The notes under the pieces: model-generated
The model's database searches: none
What the model was told of the DNA's origin: nothing
Seen by the model: the letters and a program-made list of their open reading frames with translations, nothing else
Assembly (NCBI RefSeq): GCF_000953135.1
Contig: NZ_LN614827.1
Location: 1,393,001 to 1,457,000 of the forward strand
DNA from: Legionella fallonii LLAP-10
Lineage (GTDB): Bacteria > Pseudomonadota > Gammaproteobacteria > Legionellales > Legionellaceae
Direction of reading: 5' to 3'
Length of the DNA: 64,000 nucleotides
Made by a program: the position numbers and the translations under genes
Shown: in pieces, positions 9,102 through 18,596 of the stretch
How the letters are laid out: every line of letters begins with the position of its first letter
Position numbering within the stretch: position 1 is the first letter of the stretch

Positions 9102-9711
9102 TGTATTGATAAACTTCTTTAGGGAGCATGGTTTCTGCTTGTTTATTTGTACTGAGTGCTCTGCGAATATCAGTAGATGATATTTCATAATTTCCGGCGT
9201 CAAACAAATGAATGGCGCCTGCTTTCTGTGTCTGAAGGGCGTCTTTAATTTTAGTTTCATGCTTTATTAATAATTCTCTTATAGGTTTCGCTACAGGGAT
9301 GGTGGCAAATAGTTTTCTATTGATAATTAACAGATTTGCTAATTGAATTATTTTTTCCCATTGATGCCATTGAGTTAATGATAAAAAAGCATCAAATCCT
9401 AAAATCAAAGTGATTGAGGCATCTTTATTTTCTGCTCTAAAACTCGATAGAGTTTCCACCATATAAGAAGGTGAGTCGCGCTTAATTTCTCGTAAATCCA
9501 GTTTAAATTGAGGGTAAGGTTGAATTGCCAATTGAAGCATCTCAATTCTTTGTTGATTATTAGCAAGGGTGGGTGGCTTTAGTGTTGGAGTTTTACAAGG
9601 AAGAAAAAAATAGGAATCAAAACTAAAATGAGACTGGATCGATAGGCTGGTCTGTATGTGTCCATAATGCACAGGATCAAATGTTCCTCCAAAAATAGCT
9701 ATAGTATGCAT
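9076..9711 (-). CDS. nadD: Nicotinate-nucleotide adenylyltransferase
   Basis: The product is 211 residues with the nucleotidyltransferase signature GGTFDPVHYGHI (8-19) and the C-terminal SSTDIRRAL (ISTxxR type) motif. It forms deamido-NAD from nicotinate mononucleotide and ATP in NAD synthesis. It overlaps the end of holA by 13 bp; the order holA-nadD is a common gammaproteobacterial arrangement. In many relatives rsfS and rlmH follow nadD, but here those two are separate at 46.5-47.3 kb. Confidence 0.95.
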   Translation of the reverse strand: MHTIAIFGGTFDPVHYGHIQTSLSIQSHFSFDSYFFLPCKTPTLKPPTLANNQQRIEMLQLAIQPYPQFKLDLREIKRDSPSYMVETLSSFRAENKDASITLILGFDAFLSLTQWHQWEKIIQLANLLIINRKLFATIPVAKPIRELLIKHETKIKDALQTQKAGAIHLFDAGNYEISSTDIRRALSTNKQAETMLPKEVYQYIKQQGLYQ

Positions 9712-10712
9712 ACTTCACCTAAACATAGAGATAGTGACAATTTCTCCAAAGAGTTCCAGACTTGGGTATTTAAATTGGATTTAATTTGTTCGTCTATAAG
9801 CTTACACTGCTGCAATAATTGCTCTAAAAAAGAAGATGTTAATCGTTTAATTGACGACTGATAAAAGGCCATGCGTTGAGGCCATATCTTTAATTGGCTG
9901 CAAGCAGTTTTAAAATCAATATTTTGCTGTACGTGAAAAAGTAATTGCAATAGTAATCTTACTTCTTGAGTTAATACCCATAAAACCAAGATCGCCTCTG
10001 TTTTATCCTCAGCAGCTTGTCTTAAGATATGAATTGCTTTATTACTGTGGCCTAATAAACAGGCATCTGTTAATTCAAAAAGAGTATAAACACATTGATC
10101 GGATAAGTGCTCTAATGCATCGTGTGCGTTAATTTGACTGTTTGCTGCATGAGTTAACGTAATTTTTTCTATAACTTGGGCACAAGCTAACATATTACCT
10201 TGAGTATAATTATAAATTAAATCAGGTACTTGATGATCAAATTTTAGGGCGTTTTTTTTGAATTGATTTTTAATCCAACTTTTCATTGCATCCGTTTGTA
10301 ACGGATAAGCAACAACAACCACGGCATTCTCGTGATTACATAACCATTGTATTTGCTTTATTGGAATATTTGGTGCGCGGATAATTGCAAAGCAATGCGA
10401 ATTCATGGCGCGTAGGTATTCCGTTATGACTTTCTTGCCAGTAGCATCAATTGTTTTCTTATCATAAAATATATTTAGCAAAGATGCCTCTGAGAATAGA
10501 GAGTAGTTGCTGGCTTCTTCCGTAATATTTGTCCACTCCTCGGAAGATTGAAGAGAAAAAATTTTTTCATCACATTCATAAGTTTTTTTTATGCTTGATT
10601 TTATTATCGTTAAGCTTTCTTCCAGAAGATAATATTCTTGGCCAATTAAGACATAAAGTGGGGCAATTTTTTTTTGTAATTGCTGTACCAGCATTGACTG
10701 CTTAATTTGCAT
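9699..10712 (-). CDS. holA: DNA polymerase III subunit delta
   Basis: The product is 337 residues, normal for HolA. The N-terminal segment PLYVLIGQEYYLLEESL (about 18-34) and the C-terminal helical collar domain (EVRLLLQLL, LCLGE) match the family. Delta opens the beta sliding clamp within the clamp-loader complex. It starts 2 bp after lptE on the same strand, the usual leuS-lptE-holA order. Confidence 0.93.
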   Translation of the reverse strand: MQIKQSMLVQQLQKKIAPLYVLIGQEYYLLEESLTIIKSSIKKTYECDEKIFSLQSSEEWTNITEEASNYSLFSEASLLNIFYDKKTIDATGKKVITEYLRAMNSHCFAIIRAPNIPIKQIQWLCNHENAVVVVAYPLQTDAMKSWIKNQFKKNALKFDHQVPDLIYNYTQGNMLACAQVIEKITLTHAANSQINAHDALEHLSDQCVYTLFELTDACLLGHSNKAIHILRQAAEDKTEAILVLWVLTQEVRLLLQLLFHVQQNIDFKTACSQLKIWPQRMAFYQSSIKRLTSSFLEQLLQQCKLIDEQIKSNLNTQVWNSLEKLSLSLCLGEVCIL

Positions 10713-10714
10713 GG

Positions 10715-11257
10715 TTATTTTCGACTTAGGCGATTAATTATTTGAAGTACCGCTTCTTTTTTCATTTCATTAACTAAAATAGTCTCCTCGTCATTGGAGC
10801 CAAGAATGCGATCACTATTGACAGTAAGTTGACGACTTACTGAAATATACTGTGGGGGTTTTATTACTTGTCCCCTTGATGTTTGTAGTGTAAATACTAG
10901 AGTCAAAATAAGTTGATATTGTCGTGGATTGGTACTTGCACCAATACTAACTACTTGCTGATGGACATTAACATTGCTAATAATGAGCCAGTATTTAGCA
11001 AAAGCAGGATCGGGGTTAACTCTTATTTTATAACCTTCTAATTGAGATTTTAATATGGAAATTAGTTCTTTATTTCCATCCTTTGAAATAATCGATACAT
11101 TATTTAGCCATTCTGGAACATCGATAAGGCCGCGTAAATGAAAACCGCAAGCTGATAAGAGTAAAGCTAAAACGAGTGGAACAGAGCTCTTTCCGAATAC
11201 GCTGCAGCGAAGCGCTGTTGCACTGCAGCTGAGTTTGGAAAAAAACTTAATAAACAT
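10715..11257 (-). CDS. lptE: LPS-assembly lipoprotein LptE
   Basis: The product is 180 residues. A lipobox (LLLSACGF, Cys37) follows a hydrophobic stretch, then the family motif FHLRG. LptE plugs the LptD barrel and places lipopolysaccharide in the outer leaflet of the outer membrane. The N-terminal region before the lipobox is long (36 residues, with extra Cys/Ser/Ala), but no later ATG exists, so the start 2 bp after leuS is kept. It shares an operon with lnt, which acylates lipoproteins of this kind. Confidence 0.9.
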   Translation of the reverse strand: MFIKFFSKLSCSATALRCSVFGKSSVPLVLALLLSACGFHLRGLIDVPEWLNNVSIISKDGNKELISILKSQLEGYKIRVNPDPAFAKYWLIISNVNVHQQVVSIGASTNPRQYQLILTLVFTLQTSRGQVIKPPQYISVSRQLTVNSDRILGSNDEETILVNEMKKEAVLQIINRLSRK

Positions 11258-11259
11258 TC

Positions 11260-13734
11260 TTAAGCAATGACCAAATTAATTAATTGTCTATGAGCAACAA
11301 CTATAGCTTTTTTTAATGTCTTTTCTGCGAGATACTCATGAACATGTTGTTTGGCTGTTTCAATCAACACTTCTTCTGTTGCATCAACACTTGCTGTGAA
11401 CTGAGCTCTTAATTTGCCATTAACCTGCACCACATAATTGACTTCATCTGTTTTGAGAGCACCTTTATCAACTCTGGGCCAAGGAGCGTCAATAATCGCT
11501 TTTTCAAAACCTAGATTTTGCCACAAAGAATGGCATATATGTGGAGTAATAGGGGCTAATAATCTCAATAAAATACTCATACAAGAATGTATAAAGAATT
11601 TATCATCTTCTGTTTCAATGGAGTAGCTTGTCATCTCATTAAACAGTTTCATGCATCCAGAAACCACTGTATTGAACTGATTTCTATCATAATCATTGGT
11701 TGCCTGGGCAAGAATTTGATGAACAACGTGTCGTGATTTTTTTAGTCTGCTTTCTGTGTTTTGCCAATTAATGTGCCCGTTGCCGCTCAAAATAATGTCA
11801 TTGATATCAACAAGCATATTGATATGTTGGTGGGCAAATGCCCATATACGTTTGAGGAAACGGTGCGCACCCTCTACGGCGGCATCAGACCATTCTAATG
11901 ATTGCTCGGGAGGTGCGGCAAACATGACAAATAAACGAGCTGTGTCTGCCCCATAAGTGCTAATTAAATGATTGGGATCAACCACATTGCCAAGTGACTT
12001 AGACATTTTATGCCCATCTTTTAACACCATTCCTTGGGTCAGTAGAGCTTTAAATGGTTCGTCAGAATTGAGTAATCCTTCATCTCTCATTAATTTATGG
12101 AAAAAACGCGCATAAAGTAAATGCATTACAGCATGTTCTATTCCACCTATGTATTGGTCAACAGGGGTCCAATATTTTGCTCTATCATCGAGCATCGCAT
12201 TTTCTTGCCCTTTACAGGAAAAACGAGCGTAATACCAAGAAGACTCAATAAAAGTATCAAAAGTATCTGTTTCTCTTGTTGCATCTTGCCCGCACTTGGG
12301 GCAAGAGACATTAATAAATTCTTTACATTGCGCCAGTGGTGAACCAGATCCTGTAAATTGTACATTTTCAGGTAGAACTACAGGTAATTCATCTTCTGGA
12401 ACAGGAACAACTCCACATTGTTCACATAGAATCATAGGGATAGGTGCTCCCCAATAACGTTGCCGTGACACTCCCCAATCACGGATGCGATAATTTATCG
12501 TCGCTTTGCCTGCTTCATGTTCTTCAAGATATTGAGTAATAGCTTGAGTTGCCTGTGATGAATGCAAATTATTAAATTGTTCGGAGTTAATTAACAAACC
12601 TTCGTCAGTATAAGCAGATTGTGTAAAATCGTGATTTTGATCATGCTCTGGTTTAATTACTTCTATCATCGGAAGATTGTACTTCTGGGCAAACTCCCAA
12701 TCTCTTTGATCGTGTGCCGGCACTGACATCACTGCACCAGAACCGTAGTGCATGAGTACAAAATTAGCAGTCCATATAGGCAACTCTTTACCCGTTATAG
12801 GATGGATAGCTGTCATTCCCGTTGCTATACCACGTTTTTCCATTGTAGCGAGTTCTGCCTCGGCCATTTTTGTTCCCTGACAACTGTCAATGAATGCTTT
12901 AACTTCAGGGTTATTTGCTGCTGCTTCTTTAGCTATCGGATGATCGGTAGCTATCGCTATATAGGTAGCTCCCATTAAAGTATCTGGTCGTGTAGTATAA
13001 ACTTTTAGACGTTTAGGATAATTATTTACAGTAAAACTGATCTCGGTACCAATTGATTTACCAATCCAGTTACGCTGCATTTGTTTGACTTGTGCTGGCC
13101 ACTCATCAAGAGAGTCTAATGAAGTGAGTAATTCATCAGCATAGGCGGTTATCTTAATAAACCATTGAGAAATTTCTTTGCGCTCAACTAGTGCTCCAGA
13201 ACGCCATCCTCTGCCGTCAACGACTTGTTCATTTGCAAGAACAGTTTGATCTACCGGATCCCAATTAACGACCGCATTTTTTTTGTAAACTAGTCCTTTT
13301 TCAAATAAGCGTATAAAAAACCACTGTTCCCAACGATAATATTCAGGATCACATGTTGTGATTTCTCTTTTCCAGTCGTAAGCATTACCTAGACGTAAAA
13401 ATTGCTCTTTCATTGCAGCTATGTTTTTTTTAGTCCACTCGGCTGGTGGTATGCCATTTTTAATCGCTGCGTTCTCAGCTGGTAAGCCAAAAGCATCCCA
13501 ACCAATGGGTTGCAGAACATTTTTACCTAATGCACGTTGATAGCGAGAGATAACATCGCCAAGGGTATAGTTGCGCACGTGCCCCATATGCAGAGTACCA
13601 CTAGGGTAGGGGAACATAGACAAACAATAAAATTTTTCTTTGTTTAAATCTTCAGTAACATTAAATGATTGTTTCTTATGCCAATATTGCTGGGCTTGTT
13701 CTTCAATTTCTTCAGGTTTATAGATATTATCCAT
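11260..13734 (-). CDS. leuS: Leucine--tRNA ligase
   Basis: The product is 824 residues from the ATG at 13734 (MDNIYKPEEIEEQAQQYW). The frame stays open to a TTG at 13794, but that would overlap lnt and add a non-conserved extension. HIGH motif PYPSGTLHMGHVRNY, editing domain TRPDTLMGATY and KMSKSLGN motif are all present. It charges tRNA-Leu in the cytoplasm. It sits 7 bp after lnt and 2 bp before lptE in one dense minus-strand operon. Confidence 0.97.
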   Translation of the reverse strand: MDNIYKPEEIEEQAQQYWHKKQSFNVTEDLNKEKFYCLSMFPYPSGTLHMGHVRNYTLGDVISRYQRALGKNVLQPIGWDAFGLPAENAAIKNGIPPAEWTKKNIAAMKEQFLRLGNAYDWKREITTCDPEYYRWEQWFFIRLFEKGLVYKKNAVVNWDPVDQTVLANEQVVDGRGWRSGALVERKEISQWFIKITAYADELLTSLDSLDEWPAQVKQMQRNWIGKSIGTEISFTVNNYPKRLKVYTTRPDTLMGATYIAIATDHPIAKEAAANNPEVKAFIDSCQGTKMAEAELATMEKRGIATGMTAIHPITGKELPIWTANFVLMHYGSGAVMSVPAHDQRDWEFAQKYNLPMIEVIKPEHDQNHDFTQSAYTDEGLLINSEQFNNLHSSQATQAITQYLEEHEAGKATINYRIRDWGVSRQRYWGAPIPMILCEQCGVVPVPEDELPVVLPENVQFTGSGSPLAQCKEFINVSCPKCGQDATRETDTFDTFIESSWYYARFSCKGQENAMLDDRAKYWTPVDQYIGGIEHAVMHLLYARFFHKLMRDEGLLNSDEPFKALLTQGMVLKDGHKMSKSLGNVVDPNHLISTYGADTARLFVMFAAPPEQSLEWSDAAVEGAHRFLKRIWAFAHQHINMLVDINDIILSGNGHINWQNTESRLKKSRHVVHQILAQATNDYDRNQFNTVVSGCMKLFNEMTSYSIETEDDKFFIHSCMSILLRLLAPITPHICHSLWQNLGFEKAIIDAPWPRVDKGALKTDEVNYVVQVNGKLRAQFTASVDATEEVLIETAKQHVHEYLAEKTLKKAIVVAHRQLINLVIA

Positions 13735-13741
13735 AGTCCAA

Positions 13742-15334
13742 TTAATCAAGTGACGGTGAAGCGCTAGAATACTCCCTCTTGTCCTCGCCAGCAATAGAAT
13801 AATTCTTTGGAAATCGTCTAAACTGCAAAAATAGAATAAAAATAACCAACAATGAGCAAAAAATTATCGAAGGATAGTCATAGCAAACTATCCACGGTGT
13901 TGTCCCTTCTGCAGGAAAGATAGTGCTCTCTAATATGCCAGAGCTAAAAGGAGGTAAACCATTAACTATATCGCCATCACTATTGATAACAGAAGATAGG
14001 CCATCGTTATTTACAACAATCTGAAATCTTCCCGTCATTAAAGAGAGCATCTGCGCCATTTGTAATTGTTGATAGCTGGCTAAGGAGCGTCCGAACCAAC
14101 CATTATCGCTAATTGACACTATCCATTCGGCTATAGGCATTTGTAATCTTAATAAATTAGGGTAAGCAATTTCATAACAAATTAGACTGGCAATAGGGTA
14201 ATTGGCTACGTTAATTAACTTTTGTTTAGTTTTTCCAGGCAGGATATTGGGCTCAGGTAAGTTTAACCATCGATTGATTGAGACGAATGGGGCTGGTATA
14301 TATTCTCCAAACGGGACTAATTGGTGCTTTAGATGTTTTCCTTTAGCATGTCCCAGACTAATAATAGAATTATAGTAATTCGTCTCGCTATTGTTGGTAG
14401 GCTGTAATATTCCTAGCATTAGGGCACTTTTAGCTTTTAGTGCTTTTTGATGTAGCTTCAGGAGATATTCGTCTAGATAATTAGATGGTAGAGGAATAGC
14501 TGATTCAGGCAAAATGATTAATTGTTTTCCTAATAATTTATCAATGGCGTGGCCATAATATTTTAATAAACTCCAGAATAATGCATCATCCCATTTATCA
14601 CGCATGGATAAGTTAGCTTGAATAACACCAATACTAATAGGTTCATTCTTTACCTTCGTCCATTGAATGTTTTTGCCAAGGGACGGAGTAATAATAATGA
14701 GGATAAACAAGATAAGATAATAGTAGCGTTTCGCCGAGTTTTCGCGAATGGCAATAGTTAGTAGAGCAGCAGAAAATGCGCAAAATACACTTAAGCCATA
14801 TATCCCTATAAGTGGTGCAAGGTAACGTAGGGGGGTATCTATTTGAGTTGTACCAATTAATAGCCAGGGAAAACCACTAAATAAGTTAGCCCTCATAAAT
14901 TCACTAAGACACCATAGACTACTAAACAGAAGAATACTCAATAATTTATTATGTCTTGGTTCTAGCAATTTAAAAATATAAGTAACTAAAGCAGGAAATA
15001 GGGCTAAATAGAGTATAAAAAGAAGGGTTGCTAATGCAGATAAAACGTAATTGAGTTGACCATAGTCATGAATACTAACAATAACCCAAGAGACTCCTGA
15101 TCCAAAATAACCTATCCCATAAATAAAACCTAGAATAGCTCCTTGCTTTGTTGGGCTATTTAATAACGATGAATACAGGAATGCCAAACTCAAAATGGTA
15201 ATGCCGGGCATATGAAATGGGGCAAAACCAAGAGGGGCTAATAAGCCTACGATAAAAATGAAAAAATACAATACACACTTGGATCTAATGATCGCATCAA
15301 AGAGTACAGAGTTAGTCAAAGCAGCTTGCTTCAT
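13742..15334 (-). CDS. lnt: Apolipoprotein N-acyltransferase
   Basis: The product is 530 residues. About seven N-terminal membrane helices (20-220) are followed by a periplasmic nitrilase-like domain. The catalytic triad can be seen as Glu277 (LPESA), Lys336 (LKHQLVPFGEY) and Cys386 (LICYEIAYP), with a last helix near the C-terminus. Lnt adds the third acyl chain to outer-membrane lipoproteins. It is the first gene of lnt-leuS-lptE-holA-nadD. The 278-bp gap upstream (15335-15612) shows no clear motif. Confidence 0.95.
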   Translation of the reverse strand: MKQAALTNSVLFDAIIRSKCVLYFFIFIVGLLAPLGFAPFHMPGITILSLAFLYSSLLNSPTKQGAILGFIYGIGYFGSGVSWVIVSIHDYGQLNYVLSALATLLFILYLALFPALVTYIFKLLEPRHNKLLSILLFSSLWCLSEFMRANLFSGFPWLLIGTTQIDTPLRYLAPLIGIYGLSVFCAFSAALLTIAIRENSAKRYYYLILFILIIITPSLGKNIQWTKVKNEPISIGVIQANLSMRDKWDDALFWSLLKYYGHAIDKLLGKQLIILPESAIPLPSNYLDEYLLKLHQKALKAKSALMLGILQPTNNSETNYYNSIISLGHAKGKHLKHQLVPFGEYIPAPFVSINRWLNLPEPNILPGKTKQKLINVANYPIASLICYEIAYPNLLRLQMPIAEWIVSISDNGWFGRSLASYQQLQMAQMLSLMTGRFQIVVNNDGLSSVINSDGDIVNGLPPFSSGILESTIFPAEGTTPWIVCYDYPSIIFCSLLVIFILFLQFRRFPKNYSIAGEDKREYSSASPSLD

Positions 15335-15612
15335 GGTGTGATCAATCGATTAAAGTGGTCAAAATAAATGAGTACAAGACTCGGACCAGGAATTATAGAT
15401 GTTATTATGATATAAGGACAAGAGCATCGTTTCAAATATCACAGCAGCAAGCGCAATGTGCATAAAAAGTTCATGAAAAATAATACTATTTTTTTATGAG
15501 ATAAATTTAAGAATATTATATCTTTTATGTGAGCTTGGTCTAATTATCTCTATCCAATGCTTAATATTTTGTGTACGATTATCACGTTTTACAACAGAGA
15601 GGGATTGATTGT

Positions 15613-16701
15613 ATGTATAATGTAATGATTACTGGTGCTGGGAAGATAGGTAGTTTAATTGCTTGTTTATTAGCGGATAGTGGATCCTATCAGGTTCATC
15701 TGGCAGATGTTGAATTTAATGGATCGGATGTAAAAAGATTACTAGCGGCATTGCCTGAAATTAAGACAGTTGCGTTGGATGTCAAAGATCAGCAGGCGAC
15801 GCAAGCTTACATGACAAAGCATAACATTATTGCAGTTATTTCTAGTTTACCTTATTTTTTAAATACTTATGTTGCTCAAGCTGCGAAAGCTGCGAAAGCA
15901 CACTATTTTGATTTAACCGAAGATACCTCTGTTACTGAGGCTGTTAAAGCTATTGCCTTAAACGCAGATACGGCCTTTGTACCTCAATGTGGTTTAGCTC
16001 CTGGATTTATCAGTATTGCGGCTAATAGCTTAATGCAAGAGTTTGAGCAATGTTTTCATGCGAAACTACGAGTTGGCGCTTTACCACAACGCGCGAATAA
16101 CGCACTTCAATACTCGTTAACCTGGTCTACTGATGGAGTGATTAACGAATATGGTAACCCTTGTTTTGGTATTGAATCTGGAAAATCGGTGATGATGGCT
16201 CCGCTTGAAGGGTTAGAGGCCATACAGATAGATGGTTGCGAATATGAAGCATTCAATACTTCAGGTGGACTTGGTAGTTTGGGTGAGTTGTATGCTGGTA
16301 AAGTCCAGACTATGAATTATAAAACTATGCGTTACCCCGGTCATTGTGAAAAAATGCGATTATTAATGAATGACTTACGCTTAAATGAAGACAGAGGTAC
16401 CCTAAAGAGAATTCTTGAAAACGCTATCCCTAAAACTTATCAAGATATTGTCATTGTTTATGTTACCGTTGAAGGTATTAAGCGCGGTGAGTTAACTGAA
16501 AAAAGCTACGTGAAAAAAGTTTATCCTGAGGTCATTCGTGGTTTGGAGTGGTCAGCGATACAAGTGAGTACTGCGTCCGGTATTTGTGCCGTAGTGGATT
16601 TAGTATTAGGGCAAGAAAATGAGTATAAAGGATTGATTTTACAAGAAAGTTTCCAATTGTCTCGAGTATTAGAAAATCGTTTTGGCCAATACTACGCTTA
16701 G
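15613..16701 (+). CDS. Saccharopine dehydrogenase-family oxidoreductase, probable lysine 6-dehydrogenase
   Basis: The product is 362 residues. It has an N-terminal Rossmann motif ([15 protein letters not shown]) and the family segment [13 protein letters not shown]. Length and this CGLAPG motif fit lysine 6-dehydrogenase, which deaminates lysine at the epsilon position to give piperideine-6-carboxylate; saccharopine dehydrogenases proper are the alternative. The ATG at 15613 has an SD (GAGAGGG), and the upstream GTG (15571) lacks one. It sits 11 bp before an ALDH7 enzyme that would oxidise the product to 2-aminoadipate, which is the main reason for the specific assignment. Confidence 0.75.
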   Translation: MYNVMITGAGKIGSLIACLLADSGSYQVHLADVEFNGSDVKRLLAALPEIKTVALDVKDQQATQAYMTKHNIIAVISSLPYFLNTYVAQAAKAAKAHYFDLTEDTSVTEAVKAIALNADTAFVPQCGLAPGFISIAANSLMQEFEQCFHAKLRVGALPQRANNALQYSLTWSTDGVINEYGNPCFGIESGKSVMMAPLEGLEAIQIDGCEYEAFNTSGGLGSLGELYAGKVQTMNYKTMRYPGHCEKMRLLMNDLRLNEDRGTLKRILENAIPKTYQDIVIVYVTVEGIKRGELTEKSYVKKVYPEVIRGLEWSAIQVSTASGICAVVDLVLGQENEYKGLILQESFQLSRVLENRFGQYYA

Positions 16702-16712
16702 GGAGGTATTTC

Positions 16713-18233
16713 ATGGAGTTATTAAAGAAACTTAGAATTGAACCTATCAATCCAGGAGCATTTAGTGCACACGGATGGCATAGTGAACATCATGGTTTGA
16801 ATATAGTCTCTTTTAGTCCTGCAAATGGAGAAAAGCTAGCGGAAATTGCTGCTTGTTCCATGGACGATTATCAACGAGTTATGAGTCGGGCACAAAAAGC
16901 AGCAGAAGAGTGGAGAAAAGTGCCTGCTCCTAAACGGGGTGAAATCATAAGACAAATTGGTCAAGCACTGAGAGAGCATAAAGACAGTCTTGGTAGTCTT
17001 GTTTCACTGGAAATGGGGAAATCAAAGCAAGAGGGTGATGGTGAAGTACAGGAAATGATTGATATTGCTGATTTCGCTGTTGGCCAGTCGCGTATGCTAT
17101 ATGGTAATTCAATGCATTCAGAACGGCCAAATCATAGGATGTACGAGCAATGGCATCCTTATGGAATCGTCGGTGTTATCTCTGCTTTTAACTTTCCTGT
17201 AGCGGTATGGGCGTGGAATGCATTTTTAGCAGCTATATGTGGGAATGTTACTCTATGGAAACCTTCTGCAAAAACCCCTCTTTGTGCAGTGGCAGTGCAG
17301 CACATATGCAATCAAGTGTTAAAACAAAATAACTGCCCAGAGATCTTTAGTCTCATTATTCCTAGCTCTCACGATGTCGTTGATGCTTTAGTTAATGATC
17401 CACGTATCCCGCTTATTTCTTTTACAGGCTCTACTGCCGCAGGTAAACAAGTCGCAGTTAAAGTTGCTGCTAGGCTTGGAAAAACCATTTTAGAATTAGG
17501 TGGAAATAATGCGATTGTTCTTGATGAAAGTGCAGATCTTAATTTGGCTATCCCTGCAGTAGTATTCGGTGCCGTTGGTACAGCAGGTCAACGTTGTACT
17601 ACAACCCGTCGATTGTTTGTTCACGAGTCTAAGTATCTTGATGTAGTTAAAAGATTGCAGCATGCCTATGAACAAATAACTATAGGGGATCCTCTAGACA
17701 GTCGAAATTTAATGGGGCCATTGATTGATCAAGATGCAGTAGAACAATTTAAAAAAGCCATCACCAGAATTAAAGAGTCTGGAGGTCAGATTGTTTTTGG
17801 TGGCGACGTACTAAAACAGCCTGGTTCATTTGTTCAACCAACACTAGTTACTGAGGTACAAAATCACTGGGAGATAGTCCAGGAAGAAACTTTTGCACCT
17901 ATTCTCTATGTTATGTCCTATAAATCCTTAGATGATGCTATTGAGTTACAAAATAGTGTGCCTCAAGGTTTGTCTTCCGCATTGTTTACTCAAAGTTTAA
18001 AAAATGCAGAGCTTTTTTTAAGTGCGTGGGGAAGTGATTGTGGTATTGCCAATATTAATATTGGCACATCAGGAGCTGAAATTGGTGGGGCATTTGGTGG
18101 TGAAAAAGAGACCGGAGGTGGTCGTGAGTCGGGTTCGGATTCATGGAAAGCTTATATGCGGCGTCAAACGAATACAATCAATTGGGGAAATGAGCTGCCT
18201 TTAGCTCAGGGTATTCGTTTTTCACTATCTTAA
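16713..18233 (+). CDS. Aldehyde dehydrogenase, ALDH7 (antiquitin) type; probable 2-aminoadipate semialdehyde / piperideine-6-carboxylate dehydrogenase
   Basis: The product is 506 residues with all ALDH landmarks: Asn160 (SAFNFP), GST motif FTGSTAAGK (about 238), Glu261 (LELGGNN) and catalytic Cys295 (GQRCTTTRR). The start and the [14 protein letters not shown] segment are those of the ALDH7 family, which oxidises 2-aminoadipate 6-semialdehyde. A strong SD (GGGAGGT) precedes the ATG. It is likely cotranscribed with the dehydrogenase upstream, forming a two-step lysine catabolic unit. Confidence 0.85.
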   Translation: MELLKKLRIEPINPGAFSAHGWHSEHHGLNIVSFSPANGEKLAEIAACSMDDYQRVMSRAQKAAEEWRKVPAPKRGEIIRQIGQALREHKDSLGSLVSLEMGKSKQEGDGEVQEMIDIADFAVGQSRMLYGNSMHSERPNHRMYEQWHPYGIVGVISAFNFPVAVWAWNAFLAAICGNVTLWKPSAKTPLCAVAVQHICNQVLKQNNCPEIFSLIIPSSHDVVDALVNDPRIPLISFTGSTAAGKQVAVKVAARLGKTILELGGNNAIVLDESADLNLAIPAVVFGAVGTAGQRCTTTRRLFVHESKYLDVVKRLQHAYEQITIGDPLDSRNLMGPLIDQDAVEQFKKAITRIKESGGQIVFGGDVLKQPGSFVQPTLVTEVQNHWEIVQEETFAPILYVMSYKSLDDAIELQNSVPQGLSSALFTQSLKNAELFLSAWGSDCGIANINIGTSGAEIGGAFGGEKETGGGRESGSDSWKAYMRRQTNTINWGNELPLAQGIRFSLS

Positions 18234-18596
18234 ATAAATGCTTTAGCGGCCAGGGACTTTGCCCTCGCCGTCAATCTAGTGTTTATAATTGTTGGGTCTT
18301 GACCCATAGCCGTCAAGCTACGGAATAAATGAGGCAAATTCCCCTTCTCCCTAGCCCTCCCCCACGATGGAGAGGGAATAAGAAGTAGAATAATATTCAG
18401 ATGGAGCGACAAGTCTCCGCGCCCGCGCGAGGGGGAGGGAGAGGGCCTTAGAATGATATTTCACTCTTAGCTTGACGATTATGGATCCCGCCTGGCATGA
18501 ATGATGTATCGTGTTCAAAATAAGGATTTATTTAGTACCTAGTGGTTAAGATAAATTGGATTTAATTATTTTCATGACAAAAAAGAGGATACAAAC
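18234..18596. repeat. Composite intergenic repeat cluster
   Basis: This is a 363-bp gap without a gene. At 18291-18323 is a leader GTTGGGTCTT followed by a 21-bp imperfect hairpin core (CCCATAGC...GCTACGG); the same leader and the core in reversed orientation recur at 52335-52369. From about 18338 to 18447 a pyrimidine-rich arm (CCTTCTCCCTAGCCCTCCCCC) is followed by a purine-rich, roughly complementary arm (GAGGGGGAGGGAGAGGG), an imperfect inverted repeat. G+C is higher than in the flanks. No coding capacity was found. Confidence 0.55.
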
